64,000 nucleotides of DNA, from positions 17,073,523 through 17,137,522 of the forward strand of contig NC_077237.1 of NCBI RefSeq assembly GCF_947179165.1, given 5' to 3'. Under the pieces are notes generated by a model. That model made no database searches, was not told where the DNA came from, and was given only the letters and a program-made list of their open reading frames with translations. Positions 25,095-36,314 of the stretch are shown piece after piece (the stretch's first letter is position 1; each line of letters begins with the position of its first letter). The stretch is from Solanum dulcamara. Lineage: Eukaryota; Streptophyta; Magnoliopsida; Solanales; Solanaceae. Position numbers and translations under genes: made by a program.

Positions 25095-26460
25095 TCACTT
25101 CATCATGTCCGATTCTTCTTCCCAAGTAGCACTCTCTACTTGTTGATTCCTCCACAACACTTTGACAGACGCAACGTCTTTATTTCTCAACCTCTTCACT
25201 TGCTGATCTAAAATCTCAATCGGTACCTCCTCATAAGTCAAATTCTCTTCAATACTCACATTTTCCCTTGGTATAATTGAATTTGGATCACCCACAAACT
25301 TCCTCAACATCGACACATGAAATACTGGATTAACTAAAGCCAACTCAAGTGGAAAGTCTAACTCATATGCTACCTTGACAATGCGCTTCAATATCTTATA
25401 CGGTCCTATATATATAGGGCTCAACTTTCCTTTCTTACCAAACTGCATTACCCCTTTCATAGGTGAAATCTTCAAATACACCATATCGTCCACATCAAAT
25501 TCAAGCTCTCTCCTTCTAGTGTCTGAATGGGACTTTTGACGACTTTGAGCCATTTTCAATCTTTCTCTTATGAGACTTACTTTCTCCATTGCATCAAATT
25601 ACCAAATTTGGACCAATCAACTCTATCTCACCAACTTCAAATCACCCCACCGAAGACCTACATCTTCTCCCGTCAAGGCTTCAAAAGGAGCCATTTGGAT
25701 GCTAGAGTGATAACTATTATTGTAAGCAAACTCAATCAATGGTAAATGATCATCCCAAATCCCTCTAAGGTCGATCACACATGCCCTTAACATATCCTTC
25801 AAGGTTTGAATTATTCTCTCGGCTTACCCATCAATTTGAGGATGAAAAGCGGTACTTAACTTGACTTTAGTGCCAAGACCTTTTTGAAATGACTTCCAAA
25901 AATGTGAACTAAATTGAGTACCTCTATCCGATATAAACGATAAAGTAACACCATAAAGTTTCACAAGTTTACGAACGTACAACTTATCATAGTATTCGGC
26001 ACCATAAGAAGTTTTGACCATAGAAAATACACCGATTTGGTCATTCAGTCCACAAACTCGTGATAAAGTCCATGTTCACATCTTCCCACTTTCATGTAGG
26101 TATTTCGATTTCTTGAGCTAAACCTCCCGGCCTTTGATGTTCAACTTTCACTTGTTGGCAATTAGTACACTTAGCCACGAACTCCGCTATGTCCTTCTTC
26201 ATGCCATTCCATAAATATACTTCCCTCAAGTCACGATACATCTTGGTGGATCCCGGATGAATTGAATATCGAGAACTATGGGCCTCATTCAATATCAACT
26301 CTCTTATTCCATCAACATTTGGAACACACAACCGACCTTGGTAACGTAATACCCCATCTTTTCCTAGGGAGAAAGCCTCAATGGACTTTTCGACAATCGA
26401 CTTCTTCAATTCGACCAAAATTAGATCATTGTCTTGTTTGGCCTTGACGTCTGCCTCAAG
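25095..26460 (-). pseudogene. Element C integrase and chromodomain
   Basis: Reading leftwards: an HHCC zinc finger at 26418-26092 (EAHSSRYSIHPGSTKM ... KCTNCQQ); the core at 26021-25824 with ISDRGTQFSSHF; then the E-containing end ([18 protein letters not shown]) near 25810-25760 with an in-frame stop just before it. At 25589-25095 one open frame of 164 codons covers the C-terminal module (SPMKGVMQFGKKGKLSP, HPVFHVSMLRKF) and a chromodomain-like end (LRNKDVASVKVLWRNQQVESATWEEE). The catalytic residues of the core look retained, but stops separate the segments, so no full integrase can be made. The frame ends a few codons earlier than in relatives such as B. Confidence 0.88.
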
Positions 26461-26468
26461 AGACGATT

Positions 26469-27131
26469 CTAACCATTATGTATAAGAACCCCTGCATCAT
26501 TGGAATCAACCAAACGCACACCTAAACATGCCAATGTATGGACTTCTTTTACCAATTCCCTTTTACCTTCTTCAACATGTGCAACACTACCCGTAGACAA
26601 TCGACTAAGAGCACCGGCTACAACATTTGCCTTACCCGGATGGTAAAATACGCTCATGTCATAGTCTTTTAGGAGTTCAAGCCACCTCCTTTGCCTAAGG
26701 TTTAAGTACTTTTGACTTAACACATATTAAAATCTTCTGTGGTCGGTAAACACATCAACATGCACCTCATAAAGATAGTGGCGCCAAATTTTCAATGCAA
26801 ACACAACCGCCGTAAGTTTAAGATCGTGAGTTGGGTTATTTTTTTCATGTACTTTAAGTTGCCTAGAGGTATAGGCTATAAACTTACCATGTTTCATCAA
26901 GACATAACCCAAACCAACACACGAAGCATCACAATAAACAACAAACCCATCTGAACCTTTGAGAAATATTAAAATAGAAGTTGACGTAAGACGATCTTTC
27001 AATATTTGGAAGCTTTTCTCACATTCTTCTGACCATTGAAATTTTGCCTTCTTTTGTGTCAAATTAGTTAAAGGCAAAGAAATAGATGAGAACCCTTCAA
27101 CAAACCTTATGTAGCATCCGGCTAAGCCCAA
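26469..27131 (-). pseudogene. Element C RNase H
   Basis: Two adjoining frames, 27131-26727 and 26723-26469, separated by a stop. The first has the RT thumb end ([17 protein letters not shown]) and RNase H start ([17 protein letters not shown], with the catalytic D). The second carries [17 protein letters not shown] and [17 protein letters not shown]. RNase H would remove the RNA template during cDNA synthesis. It directly follows RT in the same polyprotein. Confidence 0.88.
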
Positions 27132-27167
27132 AAAGCTCCTAATGTCTGAAGGAGATAATGGCCTAGG

Positions 27168-27809
27168 CTAATTTTTAACTGCCTCCATTTTCTTTGGATC
27201 TACTTTAATTCCATCACCGTACACCACATGGCCAAGAAATGCAACCTTTCTTATCCAAAATTTGCATTTACTAAATTTAGCGAATAGTTCCTTTTCCTTT
27301 AATGTTTGCAGCACAATCCTCAAGTGACCCCTATGATCTACCTCATTTTGAGAGTAAATCAAGATATCATCAATAAACACCACTACAAACATATCCAAAT
27401 ATGGCTTGAAAATGTGATTCATCAAATCCATAAATATAGCAGGATAATTTGTCAACCCAAATGACATTACTACAAATTCAAAATGACCATAACTTATCCG
27501 AAAGGCTGTCTTGGAAATATCACACTCCCTTATCCTCAATTGATGATAACCGGAATGGAGGTCAATCTTGGAAAAATAGCTTGCTCCTTGTAATTGATCA
27601 CACAAGTCATCTATCCTTGGGATTGGATATTTATTCTTTATGGTGACCTTATTCATTTGCCGGTAGTCTATACACAATAGGAGTGACCCATCTTTCTTCT
27701 TAAAAAATAACATGGGAGCACCCCAAGGAGAAATATTTGGTCTTATAAAACCCTTATCCGACAAATCATTCAATTGTTCTTTCAACTCCTTAAGTTCTGC
27801 TGGAGCCAT
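27168..27809 (-). pseudogene. Element C reverse transcriptase
   Basis: 213-codon open frame covering most of [53 protein letters not shown], and the catalytic [11 protein letters not shown] with F-I-D-D at 27377-27366. All key motifs are readable, so this is the best preserved enzyme segment in the window. A stop ends the frame at 27168 before the thumb and RNase H. Gag, protease and RT would be translated as one polyprotein, which upstream stops now prevent. Confidence 0.92.
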
Positions 27810-27869
27810 ATAGTAAGGAGGAATAGAGATAGGTTGGGTATCAGGAAGGATATCTATGCCAAAGTCAAT

Positions 27870-28409
27870 CTATCTTTTGAGAGGAACAACTGGCAAATCA
27901 TCGGGAAACACGTCGGAGAACTCATTAACTATAGGGACCGACTCAAGAGTAGGAGTTTTGGAATCAATGTCCCTAACTCGCACAATATGATAAATGCACC
28001 TTTTGGAAATCATTTTTCGGGCCTTAATACATGAGATAAATCGACCCTTAACCACTGAATCATTACCCTTCCATTCAAGAATAGGCTCATTAGGGAAGTG
28101 AAACTTAACCACACGAGTTCTACAACATATAGATGCATAAGCGGCATGTAACCAATCCATACCAAGAATGATGTCGAAGTCAGTTATATCAAGTTCAATA
28201 AGGTCACATGGAATGACTTTGTGCAAGACCCATACGGGATAATTTCTATAAGCTCTCTTGGCTAATATTGAACCACCAATGGGAATATAAACCGAGAAAG
28301 GTTCTATTAACACTTTGGGGCACACATCAAACCTCATAGCAATGTAAGGAGTAACAAAAGACAAGTTGGCACCCGGATCAAGAAATGCATATACATCAAA
28401 GTTAAAGAC
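27870..28409 (-). pseudogene. Element C aspartic protease and linker
   Basis: The frame runs on from gag after a stop at the gag/protease boundary. It reads [13 protein letters not shown] near 28385-28345, the protease active-site region of this lineage (D-P-G in place of D-S-G), then [17 protein letters not shown], the conserved second protease block. It ends in the linker to RT ([23 protein letters not shown]). The protease would cleave the gag-pol polyprotein. The catalytic D is present, but the domain is isolated by stops at both ends. Confidence 0.86.
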
Positions 28410-29579
28410 TCATAACATACCCGTGACCACATCAGGAGCCTCATCGACCTCTTGCTTAGCATGAAGGGCATAGAAGCAGTTGTTGCGTTGGCCACCCTTA
28501 GGTTGATCTTGGGCTCCTTGTTGCAGTTGGCCTCCTATAGGACGACTATCTCCACCCTTGTTAGCTACAAGAGGGCACTTGGATTGCTTATGGCCCATCT
28601 TGCCACATCCATAGCAAGCATCCGTTCCCATTAAGCACCTTCCTCCATGACACTTTCCATACTTTACACACCTTGAAATAGAAGGGTTACTAGAATTTGC
28701 ACCTCTTTCACCTTGAACTTTAGGGTATGGCACCCTATCCTTAGCAAACTTCTTCCCTGAGCTTTGGTCTTGATAAGAGCGTCCACTTCTACTAACGGTC
28801 TTAGCATTAGAGAACCCACATTCATACCGGGCCCTCTTAAAATCCCTCATCCTCATTTCTTTGAGCTTTTCCCCTTCAATTTGTTTGGCAAAAGTCATGA
28901 GTCGAGATATTTCCATCTCCTCAACAAGCATAGTGGTGCGACATTCCTTAGCAACCAAGTCGGATACCCTTGATATGAATTTACTCATTCGAGCACGTAG
29001 ATTGGCAACCATTGAAGGAGCATACTTAGATAGCTTAGTAAATTTGAGGGCATAGTCCCTCATCCCCATGTTGCCTTTACGAAGATTTATAAACTCTAAC
29101 ACTTTAGCCTTCCTTAACTCAAGAGGGAAAAAGTGATCAAGGAAAGCAAGTTTGAAAGCTTCCCATTCGACAGGACCTTCATCCACCCTCTCAAACTTCC
29201 ATTGAGTGTACCATAATTGAGCAGCACCTTTAAGTTGGTAAGCCGCCAACTCTGCTTTTTATTCCGAAGTCACCCCCATAATACACACTATTTTGTAGAC
29301 CTCATCAATGAACTCTTGAGGATCCTCATCGACCTTTGAGCCATGGAATTCTAGAGGATTCATTCGTGCAAAGTCCCTAACTCTTGAGGCTGGAGTAGGA
29401 ATGTTAGGAGGAACCATGACACCTTGGTTGGTCACTGCTCTGGCTAGCATAGTGATAGCGGTTCAGAACTCTGCATTAGTCACTTGGTCTGGTAGAGGAC
29501 CATTGTCTTGAGGAGCCGGGGGAGCTTGGGCTTCATTAACATTCTCTCCCCTTAGAAATGGTGATCTTATTGGAGCCAT
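28410..29579 (-). pseudogene. Element C gag
   Basis: Starts at ATG 29579-29577 (MAPIRSPFLRGENVNEAQAP), about 210 bases from the primer-binding site. In-frame stops occur near 29465 and at 29250-29258. The rest (29249-28410) is a 279-codon open frame with the capsid-type gag domain (ELRKAKVLEFINLRKGNMGMR, YALKFTKLSKYAPSMV) and a CCHC knuckle (C-YG-C-GKMG-H-KQSK-C). Gag packages the RNA. Only single-base stops break it, consistent with fairly recent decay. A stop also separates gag from protease in the same frame. Confidence 0.9.
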
Positions 29580-29787
29580 TTTCTTTTCTGAAAATCACAA
29601 AAAAAGACTATTAGGGAGAAGAAGTCTTAACGTAAACTCTATAGCACGACATGAATCATGAAAGAAGTGAGAATTCCTAAAACACCTCAAAGCCTCCTAC
29701 TCATAAGTATGGCGCGCTTCACACCCATGAATAAGACTCTACTTGATGCGGTATGTTGGACACCCTAGGACACTTAGAAAACCTTGT

Positions 29788-29799
29788 GCTCTGATATCA
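29788..29799 (-). other. Primer-binding site of element C
   Basis: The minus strand reads TGATATCAGAGC, one base from the tRNA-iMet complement, a few bases inside the 5' LTR. Confidence 0.85.
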
Positions 29800-31620
29800 A
29801 GTTTATCACGACCCGACCTAGGGCCTAGTCGTAACACGGAAATAAAAACCCCGGAGGGCTCCAACCAAGCCTCTTGTACATATCATAAGCATATATAAGG
29901 TAAAAATATAAAAGCGGAAACATCATAAGAGAGTCTAAGCCATGTATAAAATCTAAAAAAAATATTTTATGACAACATAGACTCCAACATATGTCCAACT
30001 AGATGCCTCGAAATATGATTATGGCGGGGGCTAAGACATGTCCCTAGCTCACCCTCAATATACAACATAAGCAAATGTCTTTTGAAAAGAAAGTAGTAAG
30101 TAACTTGAAACTAGTCCCCGGTCAATAAGGACTCACCACAACACCTTCAATTAGAGGATGCCTACTAGTTGTGTGAAAGATAAGGATCTTCAACCTCAAC
30201 CCCTACATTATGAGATAATGTAGGCAAAAAGTATGCATTAGTACATTGAAATGTACTAAGTATGAGGGCGTGACATGCTAAGTAAATCATGAAAATACAA
30301 GGGTCAAGTAAATCACATTATAAGATGGAATACATAAAGTCATGAGAAAATCATATTGACCAAAGCATTTAAAACATAAGTTCAAGTCATAACGTACTTA
30401 AGAAATCATACATATGTGGGATAGGAACCATAACCGAAAATAAGACCATGTGAGATATAACATGGAATCCGATTATCCCCACATCGAGAAGGGAGAGGCT
30501 ACTTTGCCAAGGTAGACTTCTAATCATGAACATGTGCTATTTGTGGATCCACTAGCTAGGCCATAAAGGCAAATCCTATGGTGGCACGTAGTTATGAGAT
30601 AAGAGACTTTATATAAGGACTCCTTGCTTCGAGCTTCCACCTCAAGTTCACATTCGGTACTAAGTCAAATCCCGCGAAATACATTTATAATATAAAATCA
30701 TAATTTTATATATCATATTCATGATGATAGGCTTGAAATCATAGAATATCTCATTTTCATAACATACTTGTAATGTGAGAAATGTCCTTTCATCATTACA
30801 ATCATATTTGCATAATTCATATCTTTAGGCCTTAGGTCACCTTACTTTATAAATTGCATGAAAAATCATAATTTGAAACATACTTATAATTCATGATCAT
30901 AATGGAAATACATAGTCATAATTCATACTTTGAAATTTATGACCATAGCTTGAACTTGGAATTTGGGTATGACATGAATGCATGATCAATTGACAAAATA
31001 ATCATGAAATTTACTTGAAAATATGCATGATCATAAACTTTATATCATCTCATACATAATTCATATAGATAATATCATTTAGAAGTATAATTGAAAATAC
31101 TCATATATTACACCATGAACCCTAGAAATCAAAGTAGGAGAATTCATGGAAAAACTCTTCAATTTAATTCAATAACCATCAAATTATATCAAAATAGAAT
31201 CATGATCATGCTTTAAATCAAAATTCATGCAATTGGAATAGAGATCACAAAACCCATAAAATAGCATACTTTAATTTGTTGGAAAACTTGAAAAATTGAT
31301 TGGGCTTCATGGAAGAAAAGATTCATGAATCAATATCTACATACCTTGAGTGAGAAAACAAATTAATTGGGAAGAACTTGAGAGTTTTGATGGAGAAATT
31401 GAGTGAATTTGCTTGAAGTCTTCAATAGAAATCCTTGAGATCCTTTTTGTAGAGAGATAAATATTTGATAGATGAATTGTAGAAGAATGAATTAAATTAG
31501 AAGTTTAGGTAGATTTATAGAGTTGAATTAGGTCCTAAAAATGTCTAGGTTCATTAACTAATAATTTGGAAAAAGTCTAAAACGCCCTTAAAAAAACTTA
31601 ATTTCGGTCAGGAAACCTTC

Positions 31621-31770
31621 CCAGGTCTACGACGTGGACCTGTCGCGACCAACTCGGCCAAAAGACTGTCCCTAGGTCCGCGACGCGATCCTGTCGTAGA
31701 CTACTCTGTTTTGTGCGGCTTTTCAGGTCTGTGACACGGTCCTGTGGCGGACCACACTGTTTTGTGGTTT
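31621..31770. repeat. CpG-rich palindromic repeats in C 5' LTR
   Basis: Same three ~50-bp units as 24439-24590 with several C-to-T or G-to-A changes at CpG sites. Some stems are weakened, such as TCTGTGACACGG...GTGGCGGACC in unit three. Confidence 0.85.
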
Positions 31771-32307
31771 CTTCAAAACTCTTTCTTCCATTCTATGGGT
31801 CCTAAAAATCCACCCATACTATTTTTCTATAGGTTTTGACCCCTGATCTTTATTTCAAACTCGGATTTTCCAAAAATATTAAGGATAATACGTTATATGA
31901 GCGGCCTATTTCCAAGGCATTCTTAAGGTACATGTTGACACCCAATTTTGATCATCCACAATGCAAATTAGCTATCGAGTTTCTTTAAATTCGAACATTT
32001 TAAAATAATTAGCTTTTATAAAAAATAAAAATATTTTCATATTATTCTTAACTATTTTTTATTTTTTTAAAAAAAAATTTAGTATAATATACATATTTCT
32101 ATATTACTATATTTTTGATTAATATTTATTTGGTTGTTCGAAAATCACTTCAAAAGATTTCATATTTTACTAAATACAAAGTTGGTTAGGTTAGTTTAAT
32201 TATAGTTTGCATTTTTGAAAATTTTAGTTTTTTCTAAAACAAAAAAAAATAAAAAATCCCAAACTCCCACATCGAAAATTGTATGAAAATTTGAAGTCTT
32301 TGGAGCC

Positions 32308-32315
32308 TATATAAA
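32308..32315 (+). promoter_or_regulatory. TATA box in solo LTR D
   Basis: TATATAAA about 45 bases after a CCCACATCGAAAATTGT motif and followed by an A/G-rich leader. This is the likely promoter of the former element. Confidence 0.6.
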
Positions 32316-32581
32316 GACTCATATTCTTATTAAGAAGGAGGAAGAAGTGGAAGGTTTTTTAGCCACCCCAAAGTTAGAAAGTTACTTAACTTGGCTAGGA
32401 TTTTTGGACTCTTGTTCTCAGCCTAAAAGTTGTGAAAATTTCTAGCTTTCAATCTATATTTTTCTTCAAGGAAAATAGGAGATTGAAGTCAAAATTTAGG
32501 CTAAGAACAGTGTTCTTATAACGTCGAACCCACGAAGGTTCGAGTCTAAATTTTTAATCTTTTATTTTATCTTTTTTTTGT

Positions 32582-32735
32582 AGATTGGAGTTCCATCAAG
32601 CTCTTGGATGGTGGTGAATGTCTTCCGCTCATTGTCTTCCATCTCGTGGCTCGGAAAAAGATTGGAGTTCCATCAAGTTCTTGGATGGTGGTGAATGTCT
32701 TCCGCTCATCGTCTTCCATCTCGTGGCCCGGAAAA
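32582..32735. repeat. 77-bp tandem duplication in D
   Basis: Two adjoining copies starting at 32582 and 32659, beginning AGATTGGAGTTCCATCAAG and ending CTCGTGG(C/T)(T/C)CGGAAAA. They differ at only a few bases, so the duplication is recent relative to the LTR or was carried by the source element. Confidence 0.93.
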
Positions 32736-33349
32736 AGGTAAAATATTTTCTTAGCTTTATTTTATTTAATTATTTCATATTATTTCATGTTTTATAGTTA
32801 GTTGATTCTTATTTTTCTTAGTTATCATGTATTAAGAATAGCTAGGTTAGTGATAGAAATTCCTTATAGTTAGCATGTGTTAGGATTAATTAGCTAGCAT
32901 GTGTTAGGATTATCTAATGAAAACACTTAGTTTTGTTCATTATTTTTTCAAGTAGTTTTCCTTGACAATATAGGTTTTCATGTTTTCAAAATCTTCTTTT
33001 AACATAATGTAGATAATAAAATATGCTTAAGTTATATTTAGTTAGAACCTTCATAGTCTAATTCATTTGATTCTTTCTTTAAAATTGAGCTAGTTAGCAT
33101 GTTGTTAGTCACTTCTAGGGTGCCCATCAATTTAATAACTCAAAATACCATGATATATTCCTTGATTTAGTTTAAAATGAGTAAATGCTTATGTAATTTT
33201 ATTTTGGTGCATGTGATATCAATTTGAGTTAATCTTTGGACTTCATCCTTGCATATCGTTGAATTTTGAGTCTCCTATCATCTTGATCAAATGACTGAAA
33301 ATTGATACATGGAAAAAAGGTAATATCTATGATTTGAATATTGATATTG

Positions 33350-33690
33350 GGTTGTATACACGGAATACAAGCGGAAAACAGTGCCGTATACACTGATATA
33401 TAGTGTGCATACAATTTGATGTAAAGAAATAATGTTATATATACTTTATATACACTATATATAGTATATATGCAGTGATATACAGTAGATACAGGGGAAC
33501 AACACTATATATAGTGTATATACAGTAATATGCAGCAGCTACAAGGAATAAAAACTGTATACAATATATATACAGTCTGATACACAGTGATATAAAATGA
33601 TATACAGTGATATACAACATCTACAGGAAACAAACACGTGGTATATGGTGTATATACGATTCAATACAGTGTATATACAGCTACGATATA
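33350..33690. repeat. Degenerate TATACAGTG/ATATACAG minisatellite
   Basis: About 340 bases of loosely repeated words such as TATATACAGTGATATACAG with irregular spacing of roughly 20-50 bp. Tyrosine/isoleucine-rich frames on the other strand are artefacts of this repeat. Confidence 0.75.
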
Positions 33691-34391
33691 TAATGGAATT
33701 GGGCTTAAGACCCAAAATGCAGATGACCCAATAACTTAGTCCAGGCGTACAGAAACTAAGTGTTGGACCAAATTTTCATACTTTATTCATTTATATTTAT
33801 TTCGGGTTGTAATAATTTATTTATTTATTTACGTTTGTTTATACTAACATAGAAGTTGATTAGTTTGATTTAACTTAATTGAATTCCCCTAAGGATAAAC
33901 CAATTCATGTTAATTTATTCTTAAAATGATTTTCTACATTTACTTAGTCATTGTTAAACTTTTACTTCTTTTTTTTATATATATATATATACATGTATAT
34001 TATAATCAAATGTTTAAGTTTTATCAATTTTTTTTCTAAAAATAATTTCAAAGTCTTCATTTCCTTTTAAACTAATATTTCCAAAGTTAGTCAAATAATT
34101 TTCAAATCGTTGGATAACCGCATGTTAGCGGCTATTTTAAGTGCTAAAACCTTCTTAAAATAGTAATATGAACCTCGTACCCTTTTTCTAAATTTTTAAG
34201 ACTTAATTCTGTTAGAGTCTTTTAAATGAAGTTTTCTTAATTTCTTTCAAAAATTAAGTGGTGACTCCTCTTTTACTAAAATTGATTTTTTCTTATAAAG
34301 ATGAAATTAATTTTACACTTTGTCCATTTTTCGACATAACAGTACATATATATAAATGTTTTTTTCAAATTTTGAGGGATGTTACAGAAGT

Positions 34392-34550
34392 CATGTCTAG
34401 TAGAGTCTTGCTAATGGGTGTGTCGTGCACCACACTTATAATCAGGAGGATATCGGACATTAGGAATTATTTCACTTCTTTCATAATCATAGTTTGTGCG
34501 ACAGAGTTTAACTGTATAAAACTTCCTTTCTAATTCGTGCGTTGCAGACC
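34392..34550 (+). other. Element B leader, second part
   Basis: Untranslated leader that resumes after element C (CATGTCTAGTAGAGTCTTGC...). It matches the leader of element E at 48300-48470, showing that B and E belong to related families. Confidence 0.8.
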
Positions 34551-35760
34551 ATGCCTCCTAAATGTACAGCCAGTCAGAGGAACACTGCCAGCATTGAGAT
34601 TCCACAGTCAGAGATACCTCTACCGAGAACTAGGGGCCGACCTGCAAAGTCTAATGTGGTACCCCAAATACTTACTATTCATACCACTCCTACTTCAGAG
34701 GTAGAATTCATAGGAACTATTTCCATGCTTACTCAACTGGTAACTGCCTAGATGGATAACCATAGTTCACCAACTCCTAGCTCTAGCTCTCAAGAGTCAT
34801 CTTCCACTACAAGGATTAGAGATTTTTTGAGGATGAACCCGCCAGTCTTCACAGGGTCTAAGGTTGAGGAAGATCCTCAAAATTTCATTGATGAGATGTG
34901 GAAGATCTTAAAAGCGATGCATACTACTGAGGTTGAGGGTGTTGGTTTCCTACCAGCTCAAGGATATGGAGAACGTGTGGTATGACCAATAGGAGTAGAG
35001 TCGCGGCGAGAATGCTGGACCTGTAGTTGGGGATTAGTTTGAAAGAGCTTTCTTTGACCACTTCTTTCCCCAAGAGCTATGGGAAGCAAAAGTTAAGGAG
35101 TTTGTGAACCTCAACAAGAGAGCATGACTGTAAATGAGTATAGTTTGAATTTTATTCAGTTGTCCAAATATGCCCCATAAATGATTCCTCATATGAGGTC
35201 CAAGATAAGGAAGTTTGTCTCTGGCCTAGGCAAATACGTAAAGAGAGAATGGAAGGCAATGCTAATAATTTCTGACATGGATTTTTCTAGATTGATGGTG
35301 TATGCTCAGCAGGTTGAGGATGAAGAGAAAAAGGACTGAGAGGAACACTTAAGCAAGAAGGATAAGTCTGTTGGGCATGAGAATGAGCAAAAGCAAGGGA
35401 AGGGTAACAAGTCCTTTCAGAAGGGGTCTTCTAATTATGCACCTTCTTCAACAAGTGCTTTTACACCTAATCAGAGGTTACTGAGTCACCAAAAAATCCG
35501 AGCTCAGGGTTCTCAGTCCTAATTAAGTGTGGCTCAAGGTTTTAGAAGAAATCCACTGTGTGCTAGATGTGGGAAGATTCATTTGGAAGAGTGTTGTGTG
35601 GGCACCAATGCTTGCTATGGATGTAGAAAGATAGGTCACTTCTAGAATGAGTGTCCATCAAAGAGACAGGGAGATGGAAGTAGTAGAGCTCTATTTTCTT
35701 CTATAGCTCCACAGAATAGAGGTAATCAGAGAGATGCATCTTTATGTGCAGGTGTAGGAA
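34551..35760 (+). pseudogene. Element B gag remnant
   Basis: Starts at ATG 34551 (MPPKCTASQRN). A stop after codon 67 is followed by an in-phase continuation (MDNHSSPTPSSSSQESS, FLRMNPPVFTGSKVEEDPQNFIDEMWKIL). Frameshifts and stops then break the capsid segment near 35040-35330. A CCHC-type knuckle near 35605-35655 reads CYGCRKIGHF(stop)NEC. The layout matches gag of C (RDFxRMNP, DEDPQxFIDE), so the assignment is firm although no product could be made. It lies directly after the leader and before protease, as in intact elements. Confidence 0.85.
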
Positions 35761-35777
35761 CAAACCGTCTGTATGCT

Positions 35778-36314
35778 ATGGGTATTCACCAAGAACAAGA
35801 GAATACACCCGATGTTGTTACTGATATGCTCCGAGTCCTTTCTTTTGATGTGTATACATTACTTGATCTGGGTGCTACATTATCTTTTGTGACTTCTTAC
35901 TTGGCTAGTAAATTTGACATCCTTCCTGAGTGTCTTCTTGAGCCTTTTAGCATATCTACTCCTGTTAGTGAGTCTATCTTAGCTAAGAGGATCTATAGAG
36001 ATTGTACTGTGTCAATCTATCACAAGAATACCATGGCTGACTAAGTTGAATTGGAAAAGGTTGATTTTGATGTGACTCTTGGCATGGACTAGCTTTATGC
36101 TTGTTATGCCTCAGTTGATTGTAGGAACCGAATTATCAAATTTCAATTTCCAAATAAGCCTATATTAGAGTGGAAGGGGAGTTCTGTAGTGCCTAGGGGT
36201 AAATTTATTTCCTACCTTAAGGATAGAAAGTTAATCTCTAAGGGATGCATTTATCATTTAGTCTGAGTCAAAAATATTAATGATCAGGCTCCATCTCTTG
36301 AGTCAGTTCCCGTT
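35778..36314 (+). pseudogene. Element B protease remnant
   Basis: The open frame 35778-36044 carries TLLDLGATLSFVTSYLASKF, the protease active-site block with D-L-G where C has D-P-G. The second block near 36070-36110 reads DVTLGMD(stop)LYACYASVD. Stops at 36042 and later break it. Confidence 0.82.

Larger units (their letters stand above)
31933..34341 (+). mobile_element. Solo LTR D in C's 5' LTR
   Basis: A 2409-bp block absent from the other C LTR. It begins TGTTGACACCCAATTTTG and ends TTTTCGACATAACA (TG...CA), flanked by the perfect 5-bp TSD gtaca (31928-31932, 34342-34346). No internal coding region, primer-binding site or second LTR copy is present, so it is best read as a solo LTR left after LTR-LTR recombination. 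The terminal sequence is of gypsy style. Orientation is inferred from a TATA box. It contains a 77-bp tandem duplication and a TATACAGTG-type satellite-like stretch. Confidence 0.88.
22618..34386 (-). mobile_element. Element C: Ty3/gypsy chromovirus nested in B leader
   Basis: Minus-strand element with LTRs at 22618-24808 (2191 bp) and 29804-34386 (about 2.17 kb without insertion D). A perfect 5-bp TSD gaagt flanks it (22613-22617, 34387-34391). Reading leftwards from the primer-binding site: gag, protease, RT, RNase H, integrase and chromodomain fill about 5 kb with only scattered stops, so it is the best preserved gypsy element here. LTRs differ about 8% in the first 250 bases and less further in, fitting its younger age than host element B. 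The 5' LTR contains solo LTR D. Confidence 0.93.
29804..34386 (-). repeat. 5' LTR of element C, split by solo LTR D
   Basis: Aligns to 22618-24808. The match runs 29804-31932, stops at the D insertion, and resumes at 34342 or 34347 to 34386. The TATA-like box is at 31520-31513 (minus) and CpG palindromes are at 31621-31770. Confidence 0.92.

Noticed and set aside
33435..33620. Tyrosine/isoleucine-rich minus-strand frame that looks like a membrane peptide
   Set aside because: It is the translation of the TATACAGTG-type repeat in solo LTR D.
22618..34386. Reading C and D as one long-LTR element because the two C LTRs differ in length
   Set aside because: The extra 2.4 kb has its own TG...CA ends and a perfect gtaca TSD, so it is a separate insertion.
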